NCBI GenBank assembly: GCA_030148485.1
Contig: JASBTJ010000085.1
Span: 22,393 to 86,392, forward strand
Length of the DNA: 64,000 bases
Direction: 5' to 3'
Source: Gammaproteobacteria bacterium
Lineage (GTDB): Bacteria > Pseudomonadota > Gammaproteobacteria > Chromatiales > Chromatiaceae
Part shown: piece by piece, positions 47,357 through 55,140 of the stretch
Layout: every line of letters begins with the position of its first letter
Numbering within the stretch: position 1 is the stretch's first letter
Made by a program: the position numbers and the translations under genes
The notes under the pieces: generated by a model
Told to the model about the DNA's origin: nothing
What the model saw: only the letters and a program-made list of their open reading frames with translations
The model's database searches: none

Positions 47357-48602
47357 GAACGCCTCGCTCGTGCCATTTATCAATCACCGCCTGGTAGCTG
47401 CGCAGATGGTTTTCCAGTAGAACGGCCAGGCCGTGATTCCTGACAACGTACTCGCGCGCCCGTTGCCTCCACTCAGGAAGGCACCCACCGTCTAACACGC
47501 TGGTAACAGCCTCTACCAACTGCACTTCGTCCTTCTGCGGAACAACCAGGCCATGCTCGCCATGGCTTACCAGCTCGGGCACGCCCCCGGTATCGAAAGC
47601 GATCACTGGCGTGCCACAAGCCATCGACTCGAGTACGGCAAGAGGCTGATTATCCGCCAGCGAGCAGAACAGGAACAGGTCGGCCGCCGCATAAAAGTCA
47701 GCCATGACAGATGCATCGCCCACGTAGCCGGTTGCGTGCCACTCTACGCCGTCCAGCAGAGCTTCCTCACCGGGTGCCATGCTACCCACCAGCAGCAAGA
47801 AAGGATTGCGGTCCGCCAGCGCCCGCACGGCTCGTACGGCGTAGCCAATACCCTTCCACTCATCACTCAGGAAGCCGGCTGAGGCCAGCAGAATCAATCG
47901 TTGTTCCGGCAGATTGAGACGGCGCCGAAGCCCAGCAACATCACTCGACGGCTTGTACAACGCGATGTCCACAGCATTGGGGACAACGCGTGGTCTCTCG
48001 GGCAACTTACCGCTCGCCTCTGCCATGTCGGCCATCCATCGCGATGGCGTGAAGCAAGATATGCGGCCGCTGCTATGCAACTTGGCCTTGATGCGCTGCA
48101 TGGTGTGTGTGAAGTCGAATCTTGAGTCAAGCGGCCACTCTCCTAAGCTAGGACAGGGGCCGCAATGGCTTCGAAAGCGCTCGCATTCCATCGGGTACAG
48201 ACAGCCCCCGGTAAATGGCGAACAGTCGTGAATCGTCCACACCACTGGCACGTATCGGCTCAAGTGGTAAAGCGTCCATGGTGAGATCGCAGACGACAGG
48301 TCATGAAAGTGAAGCAGGTCAAAGTCCTTAACCCCTGCCTTCAACAACCTCGGCAACTCGAACGGGACCATCTCGGCCAATCCCGCCATGCGCGACACCT
48401 CATGGGCGGCTCTGACGCCTTTCTGCCACCAGCGGCCGCCACCATATAGGGGCTGTCGACCGCCGCCAAAGCCCTTGCTCGACCAGGCTGCGAAATGGAT
48501 GACATCGTGGCCATCTCTAGAAAGTACTTCTTGCAGCGTCTCAGCAACGCTGCTGGCCCCGCCCCCAGCACTGTCGGCCTTGCTCAGCATCGCAATTTTC
48601 AT
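47349..48602 (-). CDS. Glycosyltransferase family 4 (second)
   Basis: This is a 417-residue GT-B glycosyltransferase: start MKIAMLSKADSAGGGASSVAETL, with VVWTIHDCSPFTGGCLYPMEC in the acceptor domain, then LASAGFLSDEWKGIGYAVRAVRAL and LAVLESMACGTPVIAFDTGG with the E-x7-E site. The ATG at 48602 has AAGAGG upstream and overlaps the sulfotransferase stop (ATGA). Family members with the W-T-x-H-D-x-x-P/F-T-G-x-C block act on O-antigen-like chains. The donor is unknown. It ends in TAG. Confidence 0.9.
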   Translation of the reverse strand: MKIAMLSKADSAGGGASSVAETLQEVLSRDGHDVIHFAAWSSKGFGGGRQPLYGGGRWWQKGVRAAHEVSRMAGLAEMVPFELPRLLKAGVKDFDLLHFHDLSSAISPWTLYHLSRYVPVVWTIHDCSPFTGGCLYPMECERFRSHCGPCPSLGEWPLDSRFDFTHTMQRIKAKLHSSGRISCFTPSRWMADMAEASGKLPERPRVVPNAVDIALYKPSSDVAGLRRRLNLPEQRLILLASAGFLSDEWKGIGYAVRAVRALADRNPFLLLVGSMAPGEEALLDGVEWHATGYVGDASVMADFYAAADLFLFCSLADNQPLAVLESMACGTPVIAFDTGGVPELVSHGEHGLVVPQKDEVQLVEAVTSVLDGGCLPEWRQRAREYVVRNHGLAVLLENHLRSYQAVIDKWHERGVHA

Positions 48603-49567
48603 CGCAACCTCTTCGCCTTGCCTGCTGGAAACGTTGGATTGACGAATCTCGACCACAGCCTCAACAAGCGTCCGAACACAGGATGCCGCTGAATACGCAC
48701 GAGATCTGATTCTGCGTGCTGCCGAGCATGCCCACAGGCATCCAGTCGTTGCTCACACTGTTCAAGCAAGGTGCGGCCGGACAGATGCATCTCAGGCATA
48801 CCGCTCTCATCGGATGTCACGAAGTCACCCCTCCCAAGCGGATAACCCTCGGCTTCATTGAACTGCCTGAACGTGGCTTCCAGCCACTCGAGCTCCCTGC
48901 GAGGAAGACTCTTGGCCGAAGCGGGACATGTACCGAGTACGGCGTGGAGCCCACCGGCGCCACGGGAAGCATGAAAACTCGGACTACCGAATCCGATATC
49001 CGCTATCGCCCCTGACGGCTTGTCCCAGTCGATCATGCTCCGGTCCCAAGAGAGAGAAAGCGCCTGGCATGCGGACTTCAGTGCTGACTCACCGTCACTA
49101 ATGACATCCTCATAACGCAGGATGGGCCAGCCGTTTTCTCGAAACATTCGCCAGTCTTCCAGGAATCGCTGCAAACGCATTCGCAGCGGCGGATCTTCCG
49201 CCGTAACACTGTTCAGCCCATGGCGCTTGATCCGCAATGAGGCGTAGACATCACGTACGTCACGCACGATAAGCAATGGCTGTGGGTTGAAGCCGAACCA
49301 GCGATAGTATTCAGCCACTTCTCCCCAGCGAAAACTGGAGATGGTCATCTTGACCCAGGCATTGCGCACGTGGACATCCGGACAAGGTCTGAGTCGATCA
49401 CACTCAAGATCCAGCATGCCGTCGGTGTCGGCTCGCTGAAGAAAACACCACGAGATAAGGGTACTACCACTACTCTGCAGGCCGGCACAGAGGATGAGCC
49501 TCTTTGGACCGTCACCCTCTCGTTCCGGAGACGTTTGCATGGATGTCTTCTGCTTCACAGCCGTCAT
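48599..49567 (-). CDS. Sulfotransferase-family protein
   Basis: This is a 322-residue enzyme expected to move sulfate from PAPS to a hydroxyl. The 5'-phosphosulfate-binding loop is LCAGLQSSGSTLISW (about residues 26-40). The 3'-phosphate site is LLIVRDVRDVYASLRIKRHG, and ILRYEDVISD follows. It is embedded in the exporter/glycosyltransferase operon: its TGA overlaps the next ATG and its start lies one base after wzt. This implies a sulfated surface glycan. No PAPS-synthesis genes are in the window. Confidence 0.85.
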   Translation of the reverse strand: MTAVKQKTSMQTSPEREGDGPKRLILCAGLQSSGSTLISWCFLQRADTDGMLDLECDRLRPCPDVHVRNAWVKMTISSFRWGEVAEYYRWFGFNPQPLLIVRDVRDVYASLRIKRHGLNSVTAEDPPLRMRLQRFLEDWRMFRENGWPILRYEDVISDGESALKSACQALSLSWDRSMIDWDKPSGAIADIGFGSPSFHASRGAGGLHAVLGTCPASAKSLPRRELEWLEATFRQFNEAEGYPLGRGDFVTSDESGMPEMHLSGRTLLEQCEQRLDACGHARQHAESDLVRIQRHPVFGRLLRLWSRFVNPTFPAGKAKRLR

Positions 49568-49568
49568 C

Positions 49569-50786
49569 TCAACCCTCCCATTCAGTGACGTCGAGTTGAC
49601 TCACCCGTAGGGCGACCGTACCCGGTGCAGCCGCAAACCCAGTCGGAGCCTGAACAGCGATAGAGATCAGGTCCCTGGACCAACCAAGCACCTCGCCATC
49701 CCGGCGAATGCCTCCAGCAACCCGATACCAGCCCTGGTTCAAAGGGAAGGCATGAATCAACAAGCGCAACCTAGAGCCTCCTCGGGGCAGACTCAGCTTC
49801 GTACCCAGAGTTCGAGAGTCGATCGACCCCACCATATGCCCCGAAGAATCCCAGAAACGCAGTTCCAGGTAAGCATCGGGCTCTGCGCGTGCGCAGCGCA
49901 GAGTGAGTTCGACATCCACGTCGTTGCCACAACGGGGCTGGTCCTCACCGTCCGCCTCAGTGATCTTCAGCCCTGGGATCGACACGCTACTGCCAAATAC
50001 CAAGGGACCCGTCCGAGGGATATTTTGATCTTTCGCGCGCAACGATTCGTATCTTTGAAATGCGTGCTCCACATCACCCAGGTAGGCGGCAATCCCGTGG
50101 CTAAGCAGCAGACAGCGGCTGGCAGCTTCCCTCACCTGCAATTCGTTATGTGAAACGAATACGACCGCCACACCATTCCGCCGCAGATCTGCGATTCTGT
50201 TCAGACAACGGATACTAAACTCAACATCACCAACCGCGAGTGCCTCATCGACCAACAGCACTCGGGGAGTGGAATGTACTGCAACGGAAAAACCAAGCCG
50301 CACGAACATGCCACTTGAATAATGCTTGACAGGCGCATCGATGAATTCTTCGACGCCGGAAAAAGCAATAATCTGATCCAGCTTCCGACTGATATCCCGC
50401 TTGGACATTCCGAGAATGGTACCGTTAACATAGATGTTTTCTCGGCCCGTCAGTAAAGGATGAAACCCAGCCCCGACCTCGATCAAGGTTCCCACCTTCC
50501 CCCGAACCAAAAGATGCCCCTGGTCCGGCAAAAATATACCGGACAGAAGTTTCAGCAAGGTGCTCTTACCCGCCCCATTTGGCCCTATGACACCCAGACA
50601 CTCTCCCGGCTCCACCTGGAAGTCGATATCACGCAGCCCCCAAAATTCGTCCTTGCGCAGTGCCGTGCTGCGCAAATCCAGCCCAAGCAGGTCCCTAGTC
50701 ACATCAGCCAGGCCGTACTGCATGGACCGTTGCATGGATCGACAATACTTCTTTCCAACAGCTCGTACTTCTATCAGCGCACGCAT
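49569..50786 (-). CDS. wzt: Polysaccharide ABC exporter ATPase with C-terminal cargo-binding domain
   Basis: Wzt energises export of a finished lipid-linked polysaccharide. Residues 1-240 are the nucleotide-binding domain: GVIGPNGAGKSTLLKLLSG (Walker A), HYSSGMFVRLGFSVAVHS (signature), VLLVDEALAVGD (Walker B), VSHN (H loop). Residues about 250-405 form a beta-rich domain (DVELTLRCARAEPDAYLELRFWD, LNQGWYRVAGGIRRDGEVLGW) like the carbohydrate-binding part of Wzt that reads a chain-terminal modification. The ATG at 50786 is chosen over a TTG three codons upstream. It lies directly after wzm. Confidence 0.93.
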   Translation of the reverse strand: MRALIEVRAVGKKYCRSMQRSMQYGLADVTRDLLGLDLRSTALRKDEFWGLRDIDFQVEPGECLGVIGPNGAGKSTLLKLLSGIFLPDQGHLLVRGKVGTLIEVGAGFHPLLTGRENIYVNGTILGMSKRDISRKLDQIIAFSGVEEFIDAPVKHYSSGMFVRLGFSVAVHSTPRVLLVDEALAVGDVEFSIRCLNRIADLRRNGVAVVFVSHNELQVREAASRCLLLSHGIAAYLGDVEHAFQRYESLRAKDQNIPRTGPLVFGSSVSIPGLKITEADGEDQPRCGNDVDVELTLRCARAEPDAYLELRFWDSSGHMVGSIDSRTLGTKLSLPRGGSRLRLLIHAFPLNQGWYRVAGGIRRDGEVLGWSRDLISIAVQAPTGFAAAPGTVALRVSQLDVTEWEG

Positions 50787-50795
50787 AGCATCCAA

Positions 50796-51635
50796 TCAGG
50801 CTCTTTCCGCGACACGGATGATTGCGACCCTGAAAAATCGCCACCCAAGCAGGAACGTTGCAAGACAGCAGACCAGGCCAGCCGAGAACAACGCAGGATG
50901 CTGTAGCTCCCCGTGAGCCAGCAGGTCCTGAGTCGCGATAAGCATGGGGCTTACCGGATTCAGGACATTGACCAAACTGAACGGAAAACTGGTCGGTGGT
51001 GGATAGAGCACAGGAGCTGCGAGCATGCCGATGCTCGCGAATATGCCCACCGCATTTGCCACATCACGGATCAGCAGGTTCATCACCGCAAGCAGGAACC
51101 CCATACCGAGGGCCAGAAGAACCAAAGGGAGCAACACCAGGGGGATCCAAAGTGCCGCCGGAGGCGGCACAATGCCGAACCAACCGAAAGCAAAGGCAAC
51201 CAGGACCACTTTGATAAGAAAATCAACCAAGGGTTGAGCCAAAGCACTGAATAACAGCGCCTCCTTGGCAAAATTGATCCGGGTGACCAAAGAACCGGCA
51301 TTCACAAGGCTGGCAGTGCACGCCGACAAGATTCCCGTAAACAACTGCCATACGATGATGCCCCAGAGGGCGAAAAGCGGGTATGGCAGCGTGGTTGCGT
51401 CCATATGAATCACCCGCCGGCTCACAAGGAAGGACAGCAGCCCCACAGTCACAAGAGGCACCAGCATGGCCCACACGTAGCCCAGCAGGGAATTTCTATA
51501 ACGTACGGCAAGATCGCGATACGCTAATCGGAAGATAAGTTCCCGAGCTCTCCAAACGTCACGAGCCATGTCCCGCCAACCCTTCCAAGCCCACAGGGCG
51601 CTGTCAGGCCGACGCCGTGCGGCAGACGGAATCAT
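50796..51635 (-). CDS. wzm: Polysaccharide ABC exporter permease
   Basis: Wzm is an ABC-2 membrane subunit partnering Wzt. The protein has 279 residues with six hydrophobic helices, starting after RDLAVRYRNSLLGYVWAMLVPL, the conserved entry of the family. The ATG at 51635 overlaps the regulator stop (ATGA). The open frame extends upstream to 51725 but only into the regulator gene. Together with Wzt it moves a polysaccharide across the inner membrane; no Wzx/Wzy genes are seen, so export is by the ABC route. Confidence 0.92.
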   Translation of the reverse strand: MIPSAARRRPDSALWAWKGWRDMARDVWRARELIFRLAYRDLAVRYRNSLLGYVWAMLVPLVTVGLLSFLVSRRVIHMDATTLPYPLFALWGIIVWQLFTGILSACTASLVNAGSLVTRINFAKEALLFSALAQPLVDFLIKVVLVAFAFGWFGIVPPPAALWIPLVLLPLVLLALGMGFLLAVMNLLIRDVANAVGIFASIGMLAAPVLYPPPTSFPFSLVNVLNPVSPMLIATQDLLAHGELQHPALFSAGLVCCLATFLLGWRFFRVAIIRVAERA

Positions 51636-52195
51636 CGACGTTCGCTCCGTGCATCGCCCACCGTGTCGCTTCTCCACAACAGCAAGCTCGGACGCTTCTC
51701 CAATATCGCAGTGAGATCGATCCATTCGGCTTGTGAAACAACCAATGGACGGATCTTGCGTTCGATGTATCGCTCGGTTTTAGCCACGATATCTGCAAGA
51801 TTATTTCGGTCGATATCACCTACCAGAACCAAGTCAATCAGCCCCGTATCCCTGCCCACGGCATAGTCGTCGATCAACCAAACCTGTTCGAGTCGTCCCA
51901 GCCGCTCGACGATACTGTCCAGTATCCGGTCCATGCCCAGCGCTTTACGCACCATCGACTGGAGTTCCGGAAACAGCGGGTGGGAACGCTCGGCGCGATA
52001 CAGCACTTGCCGACCGTCCTTCTCGCTAGCCAGCAGGCCGGCTTCGCTGAGCTGCTGCAACTCGCTGCGCACATGGCCCGGGGAAGCCTCGAACTCCTGC
52101 GCCAGTTCGCGCAGATAGGCACGGCTGTCCGGATTGAGGAACAGCCTCATCAGGATCTGCACACGCATTTTGGAGGTGATCAGCGTACCCAGCAT
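51632..52195 (-). CDS. Winged-helix regulator fused to degenerate nucleotidyltransferase domain
   Basis: This is a 187-residue two-domain protein. Residues 1-75 form an ArsR-like winged helix (LITSKMRVQILMRLFLNP, AYLRELAQEFEASPGHVRSELQQL, then the wing LLASEKDGRQVLYRA). Residues about 95-175 have the layout of a small MNT-type nucleotidyltransferase, DYAVGRDTGLIDLVLVGDID, but the G-S motif is A-V and the first Asp of D-x-D is Leu, so catalysis is unlikely. It heads the export operon, with an ATGA overlap with wzm, and has a palindrome just upstream. A nucleotide- or phase-sensing regulator of the glycan locus is inferred. Confidence 0.82.
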   Translation of the reverse strand: MLGTLITSKMRVQILMRLFLNPDSRAYLRELAQEFEASPGHVRSELQQLSEAGLLASEKDGRQVLYRAERSHPLFPELQSMVRKALGMDRILDSIVERLGRLEQVWLIDDYAVGRDTGLIDLVLVGDIDRNNLADIVAKTERYIERKIRPLVVSQAEWIDLTAILEKRPSLLLWRSDTVGDARSERR

Positions 52196-52203
52196 GCGGA
52201 TAA

Positions 52204-52222
52204 CGTACTATTTTTCAGTACG
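52204..52222. promoter_or_regulatory. Palindrome upstream of the winged-helix regulator
   Basis: CGTACT-N7-AGTACG is a perfect 6-bp inverted repeat with an AT-rich centre, eight bases before the regulator's ATG. Size and place suit a dimeric winged-helix autoregulatory site. Confidence 0.5.
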
Positions 52223-52230
52223 AAAAACAC

Positions 52231-52244
52231 GTGACCTTTGTCAC
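52231..52244. promoter_or_regulatory. CRP/Vfr-like site between divergent glycan genes
   Basis: GTGA-CCTTTG-TCAC carries both invariant core half-sites of the CRP family with the right N6 spacing, and the symmetry extends one base (CGTGAC/GTCACG, 52230-52245). It lies between the regulator gene and the TMTC-like gene, about 35 and 100 bases from their starts. Confidence 0.5.
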
Positions 52245-52344
52245 GGTGCCAGCCGGTCATGCCGCGGCCGCTCCCGACGTTCGCCGCCAAGTGGTACGCT
52301 CTGCTGCCGTTTCGGCCTAAATTCCGATCACAGGACCCGCGTCT

Positions 52345-54252
52345 TTGAAACACCACCTGTGGCTAATGCCCGTCATCCTGCTCGCCACAGCGCTGGTCTA
52401 CCTGCCGGGCCTGTCGGGCCCCTTCCTGTTCGACGATGCACCCCATATCGTCCATAACACCCAGGTACACGTACCGGACCTCAGCAGCCAGTCGTTGTCC
52501 CGCGCCTGGCATTCGTCGCTGGCATCCGGTTTCGCTGCGCGGCCGCTGGCGCAACTGACATTCGGGGTAAACCATGCGCTGACCGGGCTCGATGCCTGGT
52601 GGTTCAAGGCGGTGAACCTTGTCATTCATCTGCTCGCGGGGGTGATGGTTTTCGTCTTCACCCGCGAATTGGGACGTGCGCTTGATGGCAAGGAATCGAC
52701 GTCCACCTGGGTCGCGCTGTTTGCAGCGGCCGCCTGGCTGCTGCACCCGCTGAACCTCACCCCTGTGCTTTACGTCGTGCAGCGCATGACATCCTTGTCG
52801 GCGCTGTTTCTGATTACGGCTTTGTGGTGTCACGTCCGTGGTCGACGCGCTCTGGCGGAAGGTAATCCAACCGGCTTCTGGTTGGCACTCTCGGCTTGGC
52901 CGTTGATCGCTATCGGCATCCTGGCGAAGGAGTCCGCCGCGTTGTTCCCGGTGTTCGTCCTGGTGCTCGAATACACCCTGCTGCGCCATACCCCCTCGCC
53001 GCGAAGACGACTGCTCGTACTGCTGAGCGTCGTGCTGCCGCTAACCGTAGGCGCCTGGTACCTGGCGACCCATTGGGGCCTGACCAGTCACGCCGGCAGG
53101 CCCTTCAGCATGGTCGAACGGGTCATGACCGAGGCCCGGGTCGTGTGGCTGTACGTCCAGATGCTGTTGGTGCCCGATCTTTCCGTGCTCGGCTTCCATC
53201 ACGACGACATCGCCATCAGCCGCTCGCTGCTGGAGCCACCCAGTACGCTGCTCGCCCTCGGTGCTTGGGGCGTCACGATAGGGTTGGCGCTGATCGGCGC
53301 ACGCCGCTGGCCGGTACCGAGCTTCGGCGTGTTGTTCTTCCTGGCCGGGCATCTGCTGGAATCGACCATCATCCCGCTGGAACTGGTGTTCGAGCACCGC
53401 AACTACGTGCCCAGTATCGGCCCGATCTTCGCGTTGAGCTGGCTGATCGGCGTCAACACACCGGCCAAGTTGCGGCGCTTGCTGCCGCTATTGGCCGTGG
53501 TCTGCTTGGCCGTCCTCGCCGCGCTGACCAATTTGCGCGCCCTGGACTGGTCCAACGAGCAGCGTCTGATCGCGCAGGAGGTCCGTCACCACCCGAATTC
53601 GCCACGTGCCAACTTCCGCGCGGCACAGCTTTACATCGGCGCGATACAACGCGGCGATCTGTCGCCGGCCGTGGTTTCCGCGGCCTACCGGCACCTGGAA
53701 GCCGTGCGGCGCATGTCACCGACCAATGTGGATGCGTTGTTCGGTCAGCTGTTCCTGGATCTCATCCTGGAGAAGGACCCGCCGCCCGGACTGATCGCCG
53801 ATCTGACGACCCGGCTCGAAAGTGGCGTCGTCGGTCCGACCCAGCTCAGCCTCGCCCAGTTCTCGTACCTGGTGAAATGGCAACTGTCCGCGGGGGCGCA
53901 TCACCTGGCCCATGCAGACGCCCTGGCGATACTCACGGCACCGCTGGACAACCCACGCATGAACGCGCAGGGAAAGGCATCCATCCTGTCTGCGCTACGC
54001 GCCTACCATGACCGGGTGCTCGACGACCCGAACACGGCGCTCCCCTATGCGCAGGCGGCGGTCAAGACGTGGCCGGCGCGCTGGCATTACCATTACCGGC
54101 TGGTACAGGTACTCCTCCGCCTCGGCCGCCTGCAGGAAGCGAGCGACGCCTTTGCCCGCGCCGCGGCACTGCCCAGCGCCCAAGCAAACAGACAACAAGT
54201 GGACGAATTGCGCAGACAGCTCGGCGCCGATCCGACCCAACGCCAGGACTAA
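52345..54252 (+). CDS. TMTC-like GT-C membrane protein with TPR C-terminus
   Basis: This is a 635-residue protein with about ten to eleven transmembrane helices (residues 5-400) and a helical TPR-like C-terminus (about 410-630, for example RLVQVLLRLGRLQEASDAFARAAAL). Loop 1 reads GPFLFDDAPHIVHNT; the Asp-Asp pair is the hallmark of GT-C enzymes using polyprenyl-phosphate sugars, and HPLNLTPVLYVVQR recalls the eukaryotic TMTC family. The TTG start at 52345 has AGGA upstream; the next Met is 7 codons in. A periplasm-facing transferase fed by the downstream GT2 is inferred. Acceptor unknown. Confidence 0.75.
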   Translation: MKHHLWLMPVILLATALVYLPGLSGPFLFDDAPHIVHNTQVHVPDLSSQSLSRAWHSSLASGFAARPLAQLTFGVNHALTGLDAWWFKAVNLVIHLLAGVMVFVFTRELGRALDGKESTSTWVALFAAAAWLLHPLNLTPVLYVVQRMTSLSALFLITALWCHVRGRRALAEGNPTGFWLALSAWPLIAIGILAKESAALFPVFVLVLEYTLLRHTPSPRRRLLVLLSVVLPLTVGAWYLATHWGLTSHAGRPFSMVERVMTEARVVWLYVQMLLVPDLSVLGFHHDDIAISRSLLEPPSTLLALGAWGVTIGLALIGARRWPVPSFGVLFFLAGHLLESTIIPLELVFEHRNYVPSIGPIFALSWLIGVNTPAKLRRLLPLLAVVCLAVLAALTNLRALDWSNEQRLIAQEVRHHPNSPRANFRAAQLYIGAIQRGDLSPAVVSAAYRHLEAVRRMSPTNVDALFGQLFLDLILEKDPPPGLIADLTTRLESGVVGPTQLSLAQFSYLVKWQLSAGAHHLAHADALAILTAPLDNPRMNAQGKASILSALRAYHDRVLDDPNTALPYAQAAVKTWPARWHYHYRLVQVLLRLGRLQEASDAFARAAALPSAQANRQQVDELRRQLGADPTQRQD

Positions 54253-54255
54253 CGC

Positions 54256-55128
54256 GTGACAGACTCTCTGAGCATCATCATTCCGGCCCGTAACGAAGCG
54301 GACACCCTTGGTCCGCTGGTATCGGATTTGGCCAACAGGTTCCCCGCCGCCGAGATCCTCGTGGTCAATGACGGGTCAACGGACCACACCGCCGAGGTGC
54401 TGGCAGGACTGCCTTGCGACGTGATCACCAACCCCTATTCGATGGGCAATGGCGCCGCAATCAAACGTGGCGTCCGTGCGGCCCGTGGCGGTGTGCTGGC
54501 CTTCATCGATGGCGACGGTCAGCACACCGCGACGGAACTGCACAAAGTCCTGGAGATGTTTCACAGCGGCGACTACGACATGGTGGTCGGCGCCCGCGCG
54601 CCGGCGGATCATGCATCGACCTGGCGGCGATTGGCGAACGGCTTCTTCAACAGGCTGGCCGGCTGGATGACGGAACGGCCTGTGCTGGATCTGACCAGCG
54701 GGCTGCGGGTAGCAAGGGCCAAACGATTTCGCGAGTTCCTGCATCTGCTGCCGAACGGATTCTCCTACCCGACAACCAGCACCATGGCATTTTTCCGATC
54801 CGGCTACACGGTCGGCTACCAAACGGTATCTGTTGGTCGTCGTGTCGACACGTCAGAGAGCCACATCCGGCCTTTCAATGACGGCATGCGCTTCGTCATC
54901 ATCATCCTGCGCATCGGCTCGCTGTACTCGCCGCTGAAGCTTTTCCTACCGATCAGTGCCGGCTTGTTCGTCTGTGCCAGCTTGCTTTACGGCTATACGT
55001 TCTTCGATTCGGGGCGTTTCACCAACATGAGCGCGCTGCTGTACACCACGTCGCTCCTCACCTTCCTGATTGGGGTGGTTTCAGAGCAGATCACCGCGCT
55101 GACCTTCGCCCGACGCAGCCGGGACTGA
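54256..55128 (+). CDS. DPM1/GtrB-like glycosyltransferase family 2
   Basis: This is a 290-residue GT-A enzyme of the polyprenyl-phosphate sugar synthase type: SIIIPARNEADTLGPLVSDL, ILVVNDGSTDHTAEVL, IKRGVRAARGGVLAFIDGDGQHTATEL with the metal-binding acidic cluster, and VVGARA. Two C-terminal hydrophobic helices (about 230-252 and 260-285) anchor it in the membrane. GTG start at 54256, three bases after the TMTC-like stop with AGGA ahead, so the two are co-translated. It would supply a lipid-linked sugar to the GT-C protein. Confidence 0.85.
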   Translation: MTDSLSIIIPARNEADTLGPLVSDLANRFPAAEILVVNDGSTDHTAEVLAGLPCDVITNPYSMGNGAAIKRGVRAARGGVLAFIDGDGQHTATELHKVLEMFHSGDYDMVVGARAPADHASTWRRLANGFFNRLAGWMTERPVLDLTSGLRVARAKRFREFLHLLPNGFSYPTTSTMAFFRSGYTVGYQTVSVGRRVDTSESHIRPFNDGMRFVIIILRIGSLYSPLKLFLPISAGLFVCASLLYGYTFFDSGRFTNMSALLYTTSLLTFLIGVVSEQITALTFARRSRD

Positions 55129-55140
55129 AGTCCCGGCCGC

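Noticed and set aside
41028..55128. Wzx/Wzy-type O-antigen cluster
   Set aside because: No flippase or polymerase is present; export genes are clearly ABC type (Wzm/Wzt). The polytopic protein at 52345 has a GT-C/TPR layout, not Wzy.
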